60,903 nt of DNA from Pseudomonadota bacterium. Its GTDB lineage: Bacteria > Pseudomonadota > Alphaproteobacteria > Acetobacterales > Acetobacteraceae. Both the position numbers and the translations under genes were made by a program. Where the stretch lies: contig JAJZCG010000004.1 of NCBI GenBank assembly GCA_021846225.1, forward strand, positions 1 through 60,903, in the 5' to 3' direction. The notes beneath the pieces were generated by a model that worked only from the letters and a program-made list of their open reading frames with translations, was not told the origin of the DNA and made no database searches. Below are positions 8,732 to 20,461 of this stretch, in pieces. Each line of letters begins with the position of its first letter. Position 1 is the stretch's first letter.

Positions 8732-10045
8732 ATGTCTCAATCCGCAACCAGTAAGCAGGTCGGTACCGCAACGCTGAGCTATGACGGAAAAACAGCGCCC
8801 CTGCCCGTACTGACAGGCTCGCTTGGCCCCGCCTGCGTCGATATCCGCAAGCTGCAGAACGAACTCGGCGTTTTCACCTTCGACCCCAGCTACGGCGCCA
8901 CCGCCTCTTGCGAAAGCTCCATCACCTATATCGACGGCGATGCCGGCATTCTGCTCTACCGCGGCTACCCGATCGAGCAGCTGGCTGAAAAATCCACCTT
9001 CCTCGAAGTCGCCTATCTGCTGCTGTTCGGCAACTTGCCGAATAAGACCGAACTCGGCGTGTTCACCAACGGTGTTACCCGCCACACCATGCTGCATGAG
9101 CAGATCCGCCGCTTCTGGGATGGTTTCCGCCGCGACGCGCACCCGATGGCCATGCTCTGCTCCGTGGTCGGCGCAATGTCCGCCTTCTACCCCGACAGCA
9201 TCGACACCCAGGACCCGCGCCAGCGCGAGATCAGCGCCTACCGGATGATCGCGAAAATCCCGACCATCACCGCCTGGGCGCATAAGTACAACGCCGGACA
9301 GCCGTTCGTTTATCCGCGCAATGATCTGAATTATTCGGAAAACTTCCTGCACATGTTCCATGCCGTGCCGGCCGAGCCCTATGAGCAGAACCCGATCCTG
9401 ACCCGCGCCATGGACCGGATTTTGATCCTGCACGCCGACCATGAGCAGAATGCCTCCACCTCCACGGTGCGCCTGGCCGGCTCCACCGGCGCCAACCCGT
9501 TCGCCTGCATTGCCGCCGGTATCGCCTCGCTCTGGGGCCCCGCGCATGGCGGCGCCAACGAGGCCGTGCTGAAGATGCTCGCCGAGATCGGCCATAAGGA
9601 CAACATCCCGGCCTTCATCGCGCAGGTGAAGGACAAGAACAGCCATGTGAAGCTGATGGGCTTCGGCCACCGGGTTTACAAGAACTTCGACCCGCGCGCC
9701 AAGATCATGCAGCAGACCTGCTACGAGGTGCTCGAGGCGCTGGGCATCAAGGACGAGCCGATGCTCGACCTCGCGATGGAGCTGGAAAAGATCGCGCTGG
9801 AGGATGAATACTTCGTCTCGCGCAAGCTCTACCCGAATGTGGATTTCTATTCGGGCATCATCCTGAAGGCCATGGGCTTCCCCACCACCATGTTCACCCC
9901 CATCTTCGCGCTGGCGCGCACCGTCGGCTGGATCAGCCAGTGGATGGAAATGATCGAAGACCCGCAGCAGCGCATCGGCCGGCCGCGCCAGATTTATACC
10001 GGCGCCGCCACCCGCGACTACACCCCCCTCGACAAACGGGGTTAA
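8732..10045 (+). CDS. gltA: Citrate synthase (type II)
   Basis: Condenses oxaloacetate and acetyl-CoA in the TCA cycle. At 437 aa it is of the hexameric Gram-negative type. The catalytic histidines are seen in GPAHGGANE and [13 protein letters not shown], and the catalytic aspartate in NVDFYSG. It stands as a single gene with its own terminator immediately downstream. Confidence 0.96.
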   Translation: MSQSATSKQVGTATLSYDGKTAPLPVLTGSLGPACVDIRKLQNELGVFTFDPSYGATASCESSITYIDGDAGILLYRGYPIEQLAEKSTFLEVAYLLLFGNLPNKTELGVFTNGVTRHTMLHEQIRRFWDGFRRDAHPMAMLCSVVGAMSAFYPDSIDTQDPRQREISAYRMIAKIPTITAWAHKYNAGQPFVYPRNDLNYSENFLHMFHAVPAEPYEQNPILTRAMDRILILHADHEQNASTSTVRLAGSTGANPFACIAAGIASLWGPAHGGANEAVLKMLAEIGHKDNIPAFIAQVKDKNSHVKLMGFGHRVYKNFDPRAKIMQQTCYEVLEALGIKDEPMLDLAMELEKIALEDEYFVSRKLYPNVDFYSGIILKAMGFPTTMFTPIFALARTVGWISQWMEMIEDPQQRIGRPRQIYTGAATRDYTPLDKRG

Positions 10046-10069
10046 TGCCCGGATTAAGGGATACCGGAA

Positions 10070-10103
10070 GGCCAAGGGGGGCGACTCCCTTGGTCTTTTT
10101 TTG
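10070..10103 (+). terminator. Intrinsic terminator after gltA
   Basis: CCAAGGG and CCCTTGG form a stem, extended by partial pairing at its base, and are followed directly by a run of seven T. The T-run overlaps the TTG start of the next gene at 10101. Confidence 0.82.
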
Positions 10104-11126
10104 TTGAACCGTCTGCCCTCCGGCCCCTGGCGCAACCTGATCGCCGGGCTGTGCTATATGCTCGCCATTACGGCGCTGGCCACGCTCGCCTATGTGCTGG
10201 CGGGCTGGAGCCTGGCGGATGCCTTCTATTTCGTCATCATCACCGTTTTTACCGTGGGCTACGAAGAGGTCCACCCTATTCATACGCCCGAGCTGCGCGC
10301 CATCACCATCGGCACCATCGTGCTGGGGAGCACCGGCGTCATCTTCCTCACCGGCGCGCTGGTGCAAGCCTTCACCTATACGCAAATTCAGCAATTGTTC
10401 GGAACCAAGCGGATGAAAACGCAGATCGAGAAAATGTCCGGCCATGTGATCATCTGCGGCTACGGGCGGATCGGCGAGGCGCTGGCGGAGGAGTTGCAGG
10501 CGGGCGGGGCGGCGTTTGTTATCGTCGACCTTGACGAGGCGCGGCTGGCGCAGGCCTCGGCGCAGGGATTCCGCACCTGGCAGGGCGATGCGACGATGGA
10601 GAGCGTGCTGGAGGATGCCGGCGTGCTCCGCGCGCGCGCCCTGGCCACGGTGGTGCCCAACGATGCGGTGAACGTGTTCATCACCCTCACCGCGCGCAGC
10701 CTGAACAAGGAGCTGGAGATCATCGCGCGCGGGGTTTCGCCCAATACGAAGGGCAAGCTGCTGCATGCGGGTGCGAGTTCGGTGGTGGAGCCCACCCATA
10801 TCGGCGCCGAGCGCATCGCGCAGCTGATCCTGTTTCCGCAGACCTCGCGCTTCACCGACGATACGCGGCGGATGCGCGCGCTGGGCACGGGGCTGCGCAC
10901 GCTGGGGCTGGAGCTGGAGGTGATGGCGGTATCGCCCGATAGCCCGCTGGCGGGCGCCAGCATCGAGAAGATCGAGCAGGATGCGATCGGCAGCCTGTTC
11001 GTCATCGCCATCAACCGCCGGAATGGCGAGACGCTCACCCGTCCGGCCCCCGCGACCATCGTTGAAGCGGGCGATGGCGTCGTGGTGATCACCCGCTCCG
11101 GGCGGAGCACGCCAAAAATCAGTTGA
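10101..11126 (+). CDS. Voltage-independent K+ channel with TrkA-N (RCK) domain
   Basis: Two membrane helices flank the pore loop TVFTVGYEEVHP, whose TVGY (residues 51-54) is the potassium selectivity filter. An RCK domain follows, with the Rossmann motif VIICGYGRIGEALAEEL, and then a TrkA-C-like region. The protein is 341 aa, as in the Kch/MthK type. The first available start is TTG at 10101, inside the T-run of the gltA terminator. An ATG at 10158 would remove part of the first helix, so the TTG, or the adjacent TTG at 10104, is preferred. Confidence 0.88.
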   Translation: MLNRLPSGPWRNLIAGLCYMLAITALATLAYVLAGWSLADAFYFVIITVFTVGYEEVHPIHTPELRAITIGTIVLGSTGVIFLTGALVQAFTYTQIQQLFGTKRMKTQIEKMSGHVIICGYGRIGEALAEELQAGGAAFVIVDLDEARLAQASAQGFRTWQGDATMESVLEDAGVLRARALATVVPNDAVNVFITLTARSLNKELEIIARGVSPNTKGKLLHAGASSVVEPTHIGAERIAQLILFPQTSRFTDDTRRMRALGTGLRTLGLELEVMAVSPDSPLAGASIEKIEQDAIGSLFVIAINRRNGETLTRPAPATIVEAGDGVVVITRSGRSTPKIS

Positions 11127-11213
11127 GTTTGATGCCAGCCCCCTGCCCTGCTCATTGTGCAACGCAAACGGCCAACTACATATAGCCCCACACAACCATA
11201 ACAGGACCTAACC

Positions 11214-12278
11214 ATGCCCTCATTGTTCGACCCGTTGAACCTTGGCAGCCTCACCCTGCCCAACCGTATCATCATGGCGCCGCTCACCCGCGCGCGCGCC
11301 GGCGCCACCCGGGTGCCCAATGCGCTCATGGCCTCGTATTATGCGCAGCGCGCAGGGGCCGGGCTGATTATCTCTGAAGCCACCTCGGTGATGCCGCACG
11401 GTGTCGGCTATGCCGATACGCCGGGCCTATGGTCCGATGAGCAGGTGCAGGGCTGGAAACTCGTCACCAATGCGGTGCATCAGGCCGGCGGGCGCATTTT
11501 CGCGCAGCTTTGGCATGTCGGGCGCATCTCCGCGCCGCTGTTCCTCAACGGCGAACTCCCCGTTGCCCCCAGCGCCATCGCGCCCAAGGGCCATGTGAGC
11601 CTGGTGCGTCCGCAGCAGGAATATGTCACCCCGCGCGCGCTGGATATCGAGGAGATCCCCGGCATCGTGGAGGCCTACCGCAAGGCGGCGATGAACGCGC
11701 AGATGGCCGGGTTCGACGGCGTGGAAATCCACGGCGCCAATGGCTATCTGCTCGACCAGTTTTTGCAGGACAGCTCGAACCAGCGCACCGATGACTACGG
11801 CGGCTCGGTCAAGAATCGCGCGCGGCTGCTGCTGGAGGTCACCGATGCGGTCACCTCCGTGTGGGAGGCCGACCAGGTGGGCATGCATCTCGCCCCGCGC
11901 ATGGACTCTCACGATGTCGGCGATTCAGATCCTCTGGCGACGTTCGGCTATGTCGCGGCGGAGCTGGGCGAGCGCGGGCTTGCCTTCATCTGTGCGCGCG
12001 AACACCAGGGGCCGGATTCGCTCGGGCCGCAACTGAAGAAGATCTTTGGCGGCATCTATATCGCCAATGAGAACTTCACCCTGGAGAGCGCGCAGGCGGC
12101 CCTTGCCGCGGGTACGGCCGATGCCGTCGCCTGGGGCAAGCAGTTTATCGCCAATCCCGATCTGGTGGAGCGCTTCAAGCGCGGCGCCCCGCTCAACGCG
12201 CTAGATGCATCGACACTTTATGCGCCCGGCCCGCATGGCTACACCGACTACCCCGCGTTGGAAGAAGCCCTCGCGTAA
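11214..12278 (+). CDS. NADH:flavin oxidoreductase, old yellow enzyme family
   Basis: FMN-dependent ene-reductase of 354 aa. It starts with the typical FDPLNLGSLTLPNRIIMAPLTR and has the HxxN active-site pair in EIHGANGYLLDQF, followed by SSNQRTDDYGGSVKNR. It resembles NemA/xenobiotic reductases that reduce alpha,beta-unsaturated carbonyls or nitro groups. The physiological substrate is unknown. Confidence 0.92.
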   Translation: MPSLFDPLNLGSLTLPNRIIMAPLTRARAGATRVPNALMASYYAQRAGAGLIISEATSVMPHGVGYADTPGLWSDEQVQGWKLVTNAVHQAGGRIFAQLWHVGRISAPLFLNGELPVAPSAIAPKGHVSLVRPQQEYVTPRALDIEEIPGIVEAYRKAAMNAQMAGFDGVEIHGANGYLLDQFLQDSSNQRTDDYGGSVKNRARLLLEVTDAVTSVWEADQVGMHLAPRMDSHDVGDSDPLATFGYVAAELGERGLAFICAREHQGPDSLGPQLKKIFGGIYIANENFTLESAQAALAAGTADAVAWGKQFIANPDLVERFKRGAPLNALDASTLYAPGPHGYTDYPALEEALA

Positions 12279-12301
12279 AGCGCCGGGGTGATCCCCGCGC
12301 T

Positions 12302-13267
12302 TTAAAACAGTTCGATATCCCCGCCGGAATGCTTGGTTCCGGCGAGGTATCCTTCCTGCACGAGCTCCTCATAGCATTTTACGCGGTTACGGCCGCTATG
12401 CTTGGCAAGATACAGGGCCTCATCGGCACGGCCGAACGCCGCCGCGCCGTTGTCGCCTGGCTGGATCGTGCTGAAGCCGATGCTCACCGTCACCCGCCCC
12501 ACCTGCGGAAACGAAGCCTGCGCCACCGCGGCGCGGAAATCATCCAGCGCCTTCCAGGCTTCCTCCCGTGTCGTCTCGGGCAGAATCAACAGGAATTCTT
12601 CGCCGCCGAAGCGGAAAATCCCCTCAAAGCCGGAAAAAGCTTCACTCATCAGCCGCGCCAGCAGAATCAGCACCTCGTCGCCATAGGGATGGCCGAACTG
12701 ATCGTTGACCCGCTTGAAAAAATCGACATCCACCACGGCGATGACAGCATGTATGGTTTCTTCCGCCGCGATCTGCTTGAAATAAGTGCCGAAGGTCCGC
12801 CGGTTGAGCAGGCCGGTCAACTCATCGCGGTCACCATAGTCGAGCAATCCCAGATGGTTGCGATACACGCGCAGCAGGCCGTGGACGGTATGGGCCTGCT
12901 CCCCCTCCAGCTTTGAGGGGCGCATAAGCTCCATCACCGCGATGATCTCACGCTCGTTCCAAAGCGGGAAAACATGGCAGCACAGCCCGGCCTCATCACG
13001 CGGGCCGTAGATGTAGCATCGCTTGGCGTAACAATCGCGCCATTCCTGACGCGCATCCTCCAGGCTTATTTCCTGCTCGGGATAATCATGCGCGGGCAGA
13101 GACAGCCGTTCGCGCAACCTGACCCCGGGCCCATCGGCCACTATCCGCCAGATTGTCAGCCGTTCAACCTCGGCCAGCTCGAAAATCACACGCGCAAGAG
13201 CGGCTTCCAGAACATCCTTATTCCGCAGGTCGGTCAGGTCGGCAACGGTATGTATCAGTTCTGTCAT
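12302..13267 (-). CDS. GGDEF diguanylate cyclase with N-terminal GAF-like domain
   Basis: Makes cyclic di-GMP. The C-terminal GGDEF domain begins DRDELTGLLNRRTF (about 147-159) and has an intact active site GGEEF at 221-225. The usual RxxD inhibitory site five residues upstream is absent (SGFE), so product feedback at that site is not expected. The N-terminal 140 residues look like a GAF-type sensor with several cysteines (CYAKRCY, LCC). There is no membrane segment, so it should be cytoplasmic. Confidence 0.9.
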   Translation of the reverse strand: MTELIHTVADLTDLRNKDVLEAALARVIFELAEVERLTIWRIVADGPGVRLRERLSLPAHDYPEQEISLEDARQEWRDCYAKRCYIYGPRDEAGLCCHVFPLWNEREIIAVMELMRPSKLEGEQAHTVHGLLRVYRNHLGLLDYGDRDELTGLLNRRTFGTYFKQIAAEETIHAVIAVVDVDFFKRVNDQFGHPYGDEVLILLARLMSEAFSGFEGIFRFGGEEFLLILPETTREEAWKALDDFRAAVAQASFPQVGRVTVSIGFSTIQPGDNGAAAFGRADEALYLAKHSGRNRVKCYEELVQEGYLAGTKHSGGDIELF

Positions 13268-13410
13268 GAGGTTGAGCCGGATATTCCCATGAAAAACTTA
13301 AAGAGCGGACAACAATCACGCTGGCGCATCATCCATGCGGGAGTAGCCATGGCGCTCGCCGCGGTTGGTTGGTATAGACCGCTCCTGTTAAAACTCTGAA
13401 GGTATTCCCT

Positions 13411-14175
13411 ATGGCACGCCGCCGGCAGCTCTATGAAGGCAAAGCAAAAATCCTGTTCGAAGGTCCCGAACCGGGAACCCTCGTGCAATATTTCAAGGAT
13501 GACGCCACGGCGTTCAATGCCCAGAAAAAGGGCACCATCACCGGCAAGGGGGTGCTGAACAACCGTATCAGCGAGTTCCTGATGATCAAGCTGGCGGAAA
13601 TCAACATCCCCACGCACTTCATCCGCCGCCTGAATATGCGCGAGCAACTCATTAAAGAAGTTGAGATTATCCCCATCGAGGTGGTGGTCCGCAATGTTGC
13701 CGCCGGCAGCCTGTCGCAGCGCCTGGGCATCCCCGAGGGCACCCGCCTGCCCCGCTCGATCGTGGAATATTACTACAAGAACGATCAGCTCAACGACCCG
13801 ATGGTGGCCGAGGAGCATATCACCGCGTTTGGCTGGGCGACTCCGCCGGACATGGACGACATCGTGCACCTGACCCTGCGCATCAACGATTTCCTCACCG
13901 GATTGTTCCTGGGCGTCGGCATCACTTTGGTCGATTTCAAAATTGAATTTGGCCGCCTGTTCGAGAACGAGGACATGCGAATCGTCCTGGCCGACGAGAT
14001 CAGCCCGGATAATTGCCGCCTGTGGGACGCCAAGACCAACGAGAAGATGGACAAGGACCGCTTCCGCCGCGACCTTGGCAAGATCGAGGAAGCGTATCAG
14101 GAAGTTGCCCGCCGCCTCGGGATTCTGCCCGAAGCCGGCACGCGCGACATGAAGGGCCCGGAGATGATGCAATGA
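13411..14175 (+). CDS. purC: SAICAR synthetase
   Basis: Purine pathway enzyme joining aspartate to CAIR. The 254-aa sequence opens with [15 protein letters not shown] and carries [15 protein letters not shown]-like and DFKIEFGR-type motifs of the family. It is the first gene of the purC-purS-purQ-purL run, and its stop overlaps the purS start (ATGA). Confidence 0.95.
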   Translation: MARRRQLYEGKAKILFEGPEPGTLVQYFKDDATAFNAQKKGTITGKGVLNNRISEFLMIKLAEINIPTHFIRRLNMREQLIKEVEIIPIEVVVRNVAAGSLSQRLGIPEGTRLPRSIVEYYYKNDQLNDPMVAEEHITAFGWATPPDMDDIVHLTLRINDFLTGLFLGVGITLVDFKIEFGRLFENEDMRIVLADEISPDNCRLWDAKTNEKMDKDRFRRDLGKIEEAYQEVARRLGILPEAGTRDMKGPEMMQ

Positions 14176-14414
14176 AGGCTGTCGTTACCGTTATGCTGAA
14201 GGCCGGCGTGCTGGACCCGCAGGGCAAGGCCATCGGCCATGCGCTGAACAATCTGGGCTTTGCCCAGGTTGGCGAGGTCCGCGCCGGGAAGATCATCGAG
14301 CTGGAACTGGCCGAAACCGACCCCGCCGCCGCCAAGGCCGCGGCCGAGGAGATGGCCAAAAAACTCCTGGCCAATATGGTCATTGAGAGCTTCAAGGTCG
14401 AAATCACCGCTTAA
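14172..14414 (+). CDS. purS: Phosphoribosylformylglycinamidine synthase subunit PurS
   Basis: An 80-aa protein starting [20 protein letters not shown], the standard PurS signature. PurS bridges PurQ and PurL in the three-part FGAM synthase. The ATG overlaps the purC stop codon, which fixes the start and implies translational coupling. Confidence 0.94.
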   Translation: MKAVVTVMLKAGVLDPQGKAIGHALNNLGFAQVGEVRAGKIIELELAETDPAAAKAAAEEMAKKLLANMVIESFKVEITA

Positions 14415-14467
14415 TCGGTTGATTTTAAAGTTTTACATTACCCCGCCCGCTGGGTAGGAGCAAAACG

Positions 14468-15123
14468 ATGCGAGCTGGTATTCTTCTTTTCCCAGGTATC
14501 AACCGCGAGCGCGACATGGTGCTCGCGGTGCGCCAGAGTTTCGGCACCGAGCCCAGGATCGTCTGGCACAAGGAGACCGATCTCACCGGGCTTGATCTGG
14601 TCATCATCCCCGGCGGGTTCTCCTTTGGCGATTATCTGCGCTGCGGCGCCATGGCGGCGCAAAGCCCGGTGATGCGCGCGGTGCGCGACCATGCCGAGCG
14701 CGGCGGCTATGTGCTGGGCGTGTGCAACGGCTTCCAGATCCTCACCGAAACCGGCCTGCTCCCCGGCGCGCTGCTGCGCAACGCGGGGCTTCGCTTCCTC
14801 TCCATGGACACCATGCTGAAGGTGGAGCGCAATGACACGGTGTTCACCGCCAAATACGGCAAGGGCGAGGTTTTCCGCGCCCCGATGGCGCATGGCGACG
14901 GCAACTACACCGCTGACGAGGCGACGCTGGACCGGCTGGAGGGCGAAGGGCTGGTTGCCTTCCGCTACCATGACGAGAACCGCAACGGCTCGGCGCGCGC
15001 CATCGCCGGGGTGTATTCGCCCAATTTGCGCGTGCTCGGCCTGATGCCGCACCCCGAAGACCTGGTGGACCCGCTGATGGGCGGCACCGACGGCAAACCC
15101 CTTTTTGACTCACTGGCGGCCGC

Positions 15124-15127
<4 letters not shown>
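14468..15127 (+). CDS. purQ: FGAM synthase glutaminase subunit PurQ
   Basis: Class I glutamine amidotransferase of 219 aa that supplies ammonia to PurL. The nucleophile cysteine lies in GVCNGFQ, the oxyanion region in [15 protein letters not shown], and the His/Glu of the triad in MPHPEDL near the C-terminus. It overlaps purL by ATGA. Confidence 0.95.
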
Positions 15128-17295
<2,168 letters not shown>

Positions 17296-17307
17296 AGGAT
17301 ACAAAAC

Positions 17308-17541
17308 ATGGCCATGCCTGCTAGTGAAATCGAAGCACTGATCAAATCGGCGTTTCCCGATGCCGTCATCACCATCGAGGATCTGGCCGGTGATAACGAC
17401 CATTTCGCCGCCACGGTCATCTCCGCGGCGTTTCGCGGCGTCTCCCGCGTGCGCCAGCACCAGATGGTCTACGCCGCCCTGCAAGGCAACATGGGTGGCG
17501 CGCTCCACGCTTTAGCCCTGCAAACCGCCGCTCCCGATTAA
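17308..17541 (+). CDS. bolA: BolA family protein
   Basis: A 77-aa BolA-like protein with the class II helix-turn-helix-like core SRVRQHQMVYAALQ and the conserved region DLAGDNDHFAATVIS, close to IbaG/YrbA. BolA proteins bind monothiol glutaredoxins through a shared Fe-S cluster, and the next gene is exactly such a partner, 15 bp away. Confidence 0.9.
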   Translation: MAMPASEIEALIKSAFPDAVITIEDLAGDNDHFAATVISAAFRGVSRVRQHQMVYAALQGNMGGALHALALQTAAPD

Positions 17542-17556
17542 GGAATTTTACGCCCC

Positions 17557-17895
17557 ATGACCGACCCTGTTTTCGCCGAAATCCAGACGTTTATCGACTC
17601 TTCCCCCGTTGCGCTCTTCATGAAGGGCACGCCCATGTTTCCGCAGTGCGGGTTCTCGGCGCGCGTCGTGCAGATCCTCAAGCATGCGGGCGTCGCCTTC
17701 AAGACCGTCAACGTTCTGGAGAACCCGGAAATCCGCGACAGCATCAAGAGCTTCAGCAACTGGCCGACCATTCCACAGCTCTACATCCAGGGCGAGTTCG
17801 TCGGCGGGTGCGATATCGTGACCGAAATGTACCAGAGCGGCGAGCTGGAAGCCCTGCTGAACGAAAAAGGCATCGCCCAAGACACCGCCGCCTGA
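17557..17895 (+). CDS. grxD: Monothiol glutaredoxin, CGFS type
   Basis: A 112-aa Grx4-type protein with the CGFS active site in [15 protein letters not shown], the TVP-like stretch [10 protein letters not shown], and the glutathione-binding GGCDIVTEM. It carries and transfers [2Fe-2S] clusters, and pairs with the BolA encoded just upstream. Confidence 0.95.
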   Translation: MTDPVFAEIQTFIDSSPVALFMKGTPMFPQCGFSARVVQILKHAGVAFKTVNVLENPEIRDSIKSFSNWPTIPQLYIQGEFVGGCDIVTEMYQSGELEALLNEKGIAQDTAA

Positions 17896-17925
17896 CGCGC
17901 GGCGCCGCGCGCAACGCCGAGCGCG

Positions 17926-19149
17926 ATGCGGATCGCATTCGTTACCGATGAACTGCCCAGACCCGGCACCGCCGGGCATCTGGCCCTGAATTTCGCGATT
18001 ATCGAATGGCTGCAGAGCCTGGGGCATGAGGTCGAGGTGCTGCTGGTGGGGCGGCGCATGCCGCGCCCGGTGGAGCGCTATGGTCTTGTGCCCGTCTGCG
18101 GGCCGCATGTGCGCAGCTTTGGCGCTTATGTGGTGGCTGCGTCTCCCCGTGTTGCGCTACGCAGCGCGGCGCGGGCGTTGCTGCGCCGCCTGCCCGCCGC
18201 TCTGGCCGCAAAAATCCGTGCCATGCGGCTTGGCGCGGATGCGGTGCTGGGGGACTTCACCTCTCCGGCCGATGCCGCCTGGTGCGCCCGCCATGCCGCC
18301 CGCCATCCGCCGGACGCTCTGCTGGTCGACACGATCTTCCGCGCCCCGGTACTGGCCGCCTCCGGCTTGGCCGGGTTGAACAGCGTGCTGATCACGCATG
18401 ATCTGTTCCACCGCCGCCACCGGGCCCTGCGCAGCGCCGGTTACCGCGTGCAGCCCGCGCAGCTGAGCCGCGAGGATGAGGCCGTGCTGGCCGCAAGGGC
18501 ACGGCATATCGCCGCCATCCAGCCCGAAGAGGCGAAAATTCTCAGCCTCATGTGCCCAGCGCAAAACGTATTCCTGCTGCCCATGCCTGCGGCGCCCGCC
18601 ATGTCGCCGCCCGGCACCGCGAAGCTGCCAGGGCGGCTGGTGTTCATCGGCAGCGCCTCACTGCCGAACCTGGACGGGTTGCGGTGGTTTTTCACCGAGG
18701 TCTGGCCCCGGCTGCGCGGGCAAGGGCTCACCCTGGACCTGATCGGCGATTGCGGACCTGCCCTGCGTAGCGTCCCCGAGGGGGTGACCCGGCTCGGGAG
18801 GGTGGAAAACATCGCCCCGCTGCTGCACCGCGCCAGCCTCGCCATCGCGCCGTTGCGAGTCGGCTCGGGTCTGAAGATAAAACTGCTGGATTATGCCCGC
18901 CACGGGCTGTTCACCGTCGCCACGCCCGCCAGCCTGGACGGATTCGCGCCCGCTTCCGCCAGCCCCTTCATCGAGGCCAAGGCGCCGGAGCAATTTGCCC
19001 GTGCGATCCTGAAGCAACTGGCCTCGCCGCCGCCGCCCGGCATCGCGCTGGCCTACATCGCCCGGCATTACGGCACCGGCCCTAGCTTTGCGGGCCTTGC
19101 GCGCGCGCTAATGCCGCAAATGGGCCGCGCCAACCTGCCCGCCGTATAG
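17926..19149 (+). CDS. Glycosyltransferase, GT-B fold (family 4-like)
   Basis: A 407-aa protein with an N-terminal acceptor domain beginning MRIAFVTDELPRPGTAGH. The C-terminal donor-binding domain includes RLVFIGSASLPNLDGLRWF and the sugar-nucleotide site region PLRVGSGLKIKLLDYARHG. No membrane segment is evident. The donor and acceptor are unknown. It lies 30 bp after grxD and may be read from the same transcript. Confidence 0.82.
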   Translation: MRIAFVTDELPRPGTAGHLALNFAIIEWLQSLGHEVEVLLVGRRMPRPVERYGLVPVCGPHVRSFGAYVVAASPRVALRSAARALLRRLPAALAAKIRAMRLGADAVLGDFTSPADAAWCARHAARHPPDALLVDTIFRAPVLAASGLAGLNSVLITHDLFHRRHRALRSAGYRVQPAQLSREDEAVLAARARHIAAIQPEEAKILSLMCPAQNVFLLPMPAAPAMSPPGTAKLPGRLVFIGSASLPNLDGLRWFFTEVWPRLRGQGLTLDLIGDCGPALRSVPEGVTRLGRVENIAPLLHRASLAIAPLRVGSGLKIKLLDYARHGLFTVATPASLDGFAPASASPFIEAKAPEQFARAILKQLASPPPPGIALAYIARHYGTGPSFAGLARALMPQMGRANLPAV

Positions 19150-19269
19150 GCCCGGGACCACGGCCCTATCGGAGTCCCCCGCAAAACTTTGCCTAATTTT
19201 ATAAAAATAACATTTTCGCGATCTTAACTTTTTTAACTATATGTCCCCGCATGACCTGCATCACCTCCC

Positions 19270-20142
19270 ATGCCGCACTCATCAAAATCATCCGCTGAAG
19301 CCTTATTGGCTGAGGAAGCCGTCCCGGACGCGGCTCGTGAGTTGCGCCAGCGCACTGCGCGGCGCGAGATCACCGAACGGCGGCGCATAACCCAACGGCT
19401 GCGCCAGGCGCTGCTCTCCGACGGGTTTGTGCTGCAATATCAACCAATAATCTCGCTGCGGACGGGCTACATGCGTGGCGCGGAGACAATCATCCGCCTG
19501 CAGCACAGCCGCCGCGGGCTCATAGCCGCCGCGCATTTCATGCCCATCGCTGAACGCTCGGAGATCATCAATGATGTCGGCGGCTGGATGCTGCAACAGG
19601 CCTGCATGCAGGCGGCAAGCTGGCCGGGTGAGCTCTCGGTGGCGCTCACCCTCTCCCAGCGCCATATGCAGGGCGGCATGCTGATCCGCCAGCTTCTGGA
19701 GTCGCTCAGCGCATCGGGCCTGCCAGCAGAGCGGCTGGAGCTGGAACTGACCGAGGCCATGCTAATCGACGATAACGACGACACCGTATTTGCGCTGAGG
19801 GCGTTGCAGAGCCTGGGCGTGCGGCTGGCGCTCAATAATTTTGGCACCGGCTATGCCAGCCTGAGCGCGCTCAAGCGCCTGCCCATCGCCACACTGCGGC
19901 TGGACCGCTCGCTGATCCATAATCTGCACGAGGGCGTCGCGGATGCCGCCATCGTGCAGGCAGCGATAAAGGCGGGGCATGCGCTGGGCTGCGCCGTGCT
20001 GGCTGACGGCGTGGAGAACGAGGCGCAACTGGCATTGCTGAGCGAGATCGGCTGCGATGAAGGTCAGGGACCGTATTTCAGCCAACCCGTTACCGCTGCC
20101 GAGATCGCCGCGATGCTTGCCGCTACCCCGCGAACATCTTAA
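19270..20142 (+). CDS. Degenerate EAL-domain protein
   Basis: A 290-aa protein: a charged helical N-terminus, then an EAL domain from about residue 50. Compared with active c-di-GMP phosphodiesterases, the EAL tripeptide is ETI (Glu72 kept), the metal-binding Asn is Thr127, the DDFGTG loop is NNFGTG (Asn189/Asn190), the catalytic Lys is Arg210, and the Glu of EGVE is Asp246. The ELTE glutamate (162) remains. Phosphodiesterase activity is therefore unlikely, and a binding or signalling role is inferred. An AT-rich stretch precedes the gene. Confidence 0.85.
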   Translation: MPHSSKSSAEALLAEEAVPDAARELRQRTARREITERRRITQRLRQALLSDGFVLQYQPIISLRTGYMRGAETIIRLQHSRRGLIAAAHFMPIAERSEIINDVGGWMLQQACMQAASWPGELSVALTLSQRHMQGGMLIRQLLESLSASGLPAERLELELTEAMLIDDNDDTVFALRALQSLGVRLALNNFGTGYASLSALKRLPIATLRLDRSLIHNLHEGVADAAIVQAAIKAGHALGCAVLADGVENEAQLALLSEIGCDEGQGPYFSQPVTAAEIAAMLAATPRTS

Positions 20143-20193
20143 ATAACCGCAAGTGCCTTTCGCTTCACCCTGGCTTTGGGCATAAGCCAGGGC

Positions 20194-20457
20194 ATGAGCT
20201 CAGACCCCGCCGAACAAGCGATTCTCTCCCTGCTGACGGGCAAGGACGCGCAAAAATCCATCTCCCCAACCGAAGCCGCCCGCGCCCTGGCCGGCAACCC
20301 GCCGGGCACGGCATGGCGGGCCAGCCTCTCGCCCATCCGCCTCGCGGCGCAGCGCCTGGCTAAGGCCGGGGTCATCGAACTGCTGCGCAAAGGCAAGCCG
20401 GTTGCGCCGGCGGAAGCACGCGGCGTGATCCGCCTGCGCCTGACCCAGGCGGAGTAA
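20194..20457 (+). CDS. DUF3253 domain protein
   Basis: An 87-aa protein with the arrangement EQAILSLLTG...SISPTEAARAL...WRASLSPIRLAAQRLAKAGVIELLRKGKPV, a winged-helix-like layout typical of DUF3253. The function is unknown. The ATG at 20194 is preferred over an upstream TTG. It sits 4 bp before the ABC transporter gene and is probably co-transcribed. Confidence 0.78.
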   Translation: MSSDPAEQAILSLLTGKDAQKSISPTEAARALAGNPPGTAWRASLSPIRLAAQRLAKAGVIELLRKGKPVAPAEARGVIRLRLTQAE

Positions 20458-20461
20458 CACC

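Noticed and set aside
8690-10135. Minus-strand frame of 481 codons across gltA
   Set aside because: Antisense shadow of citrate synthase with no protein motifs.
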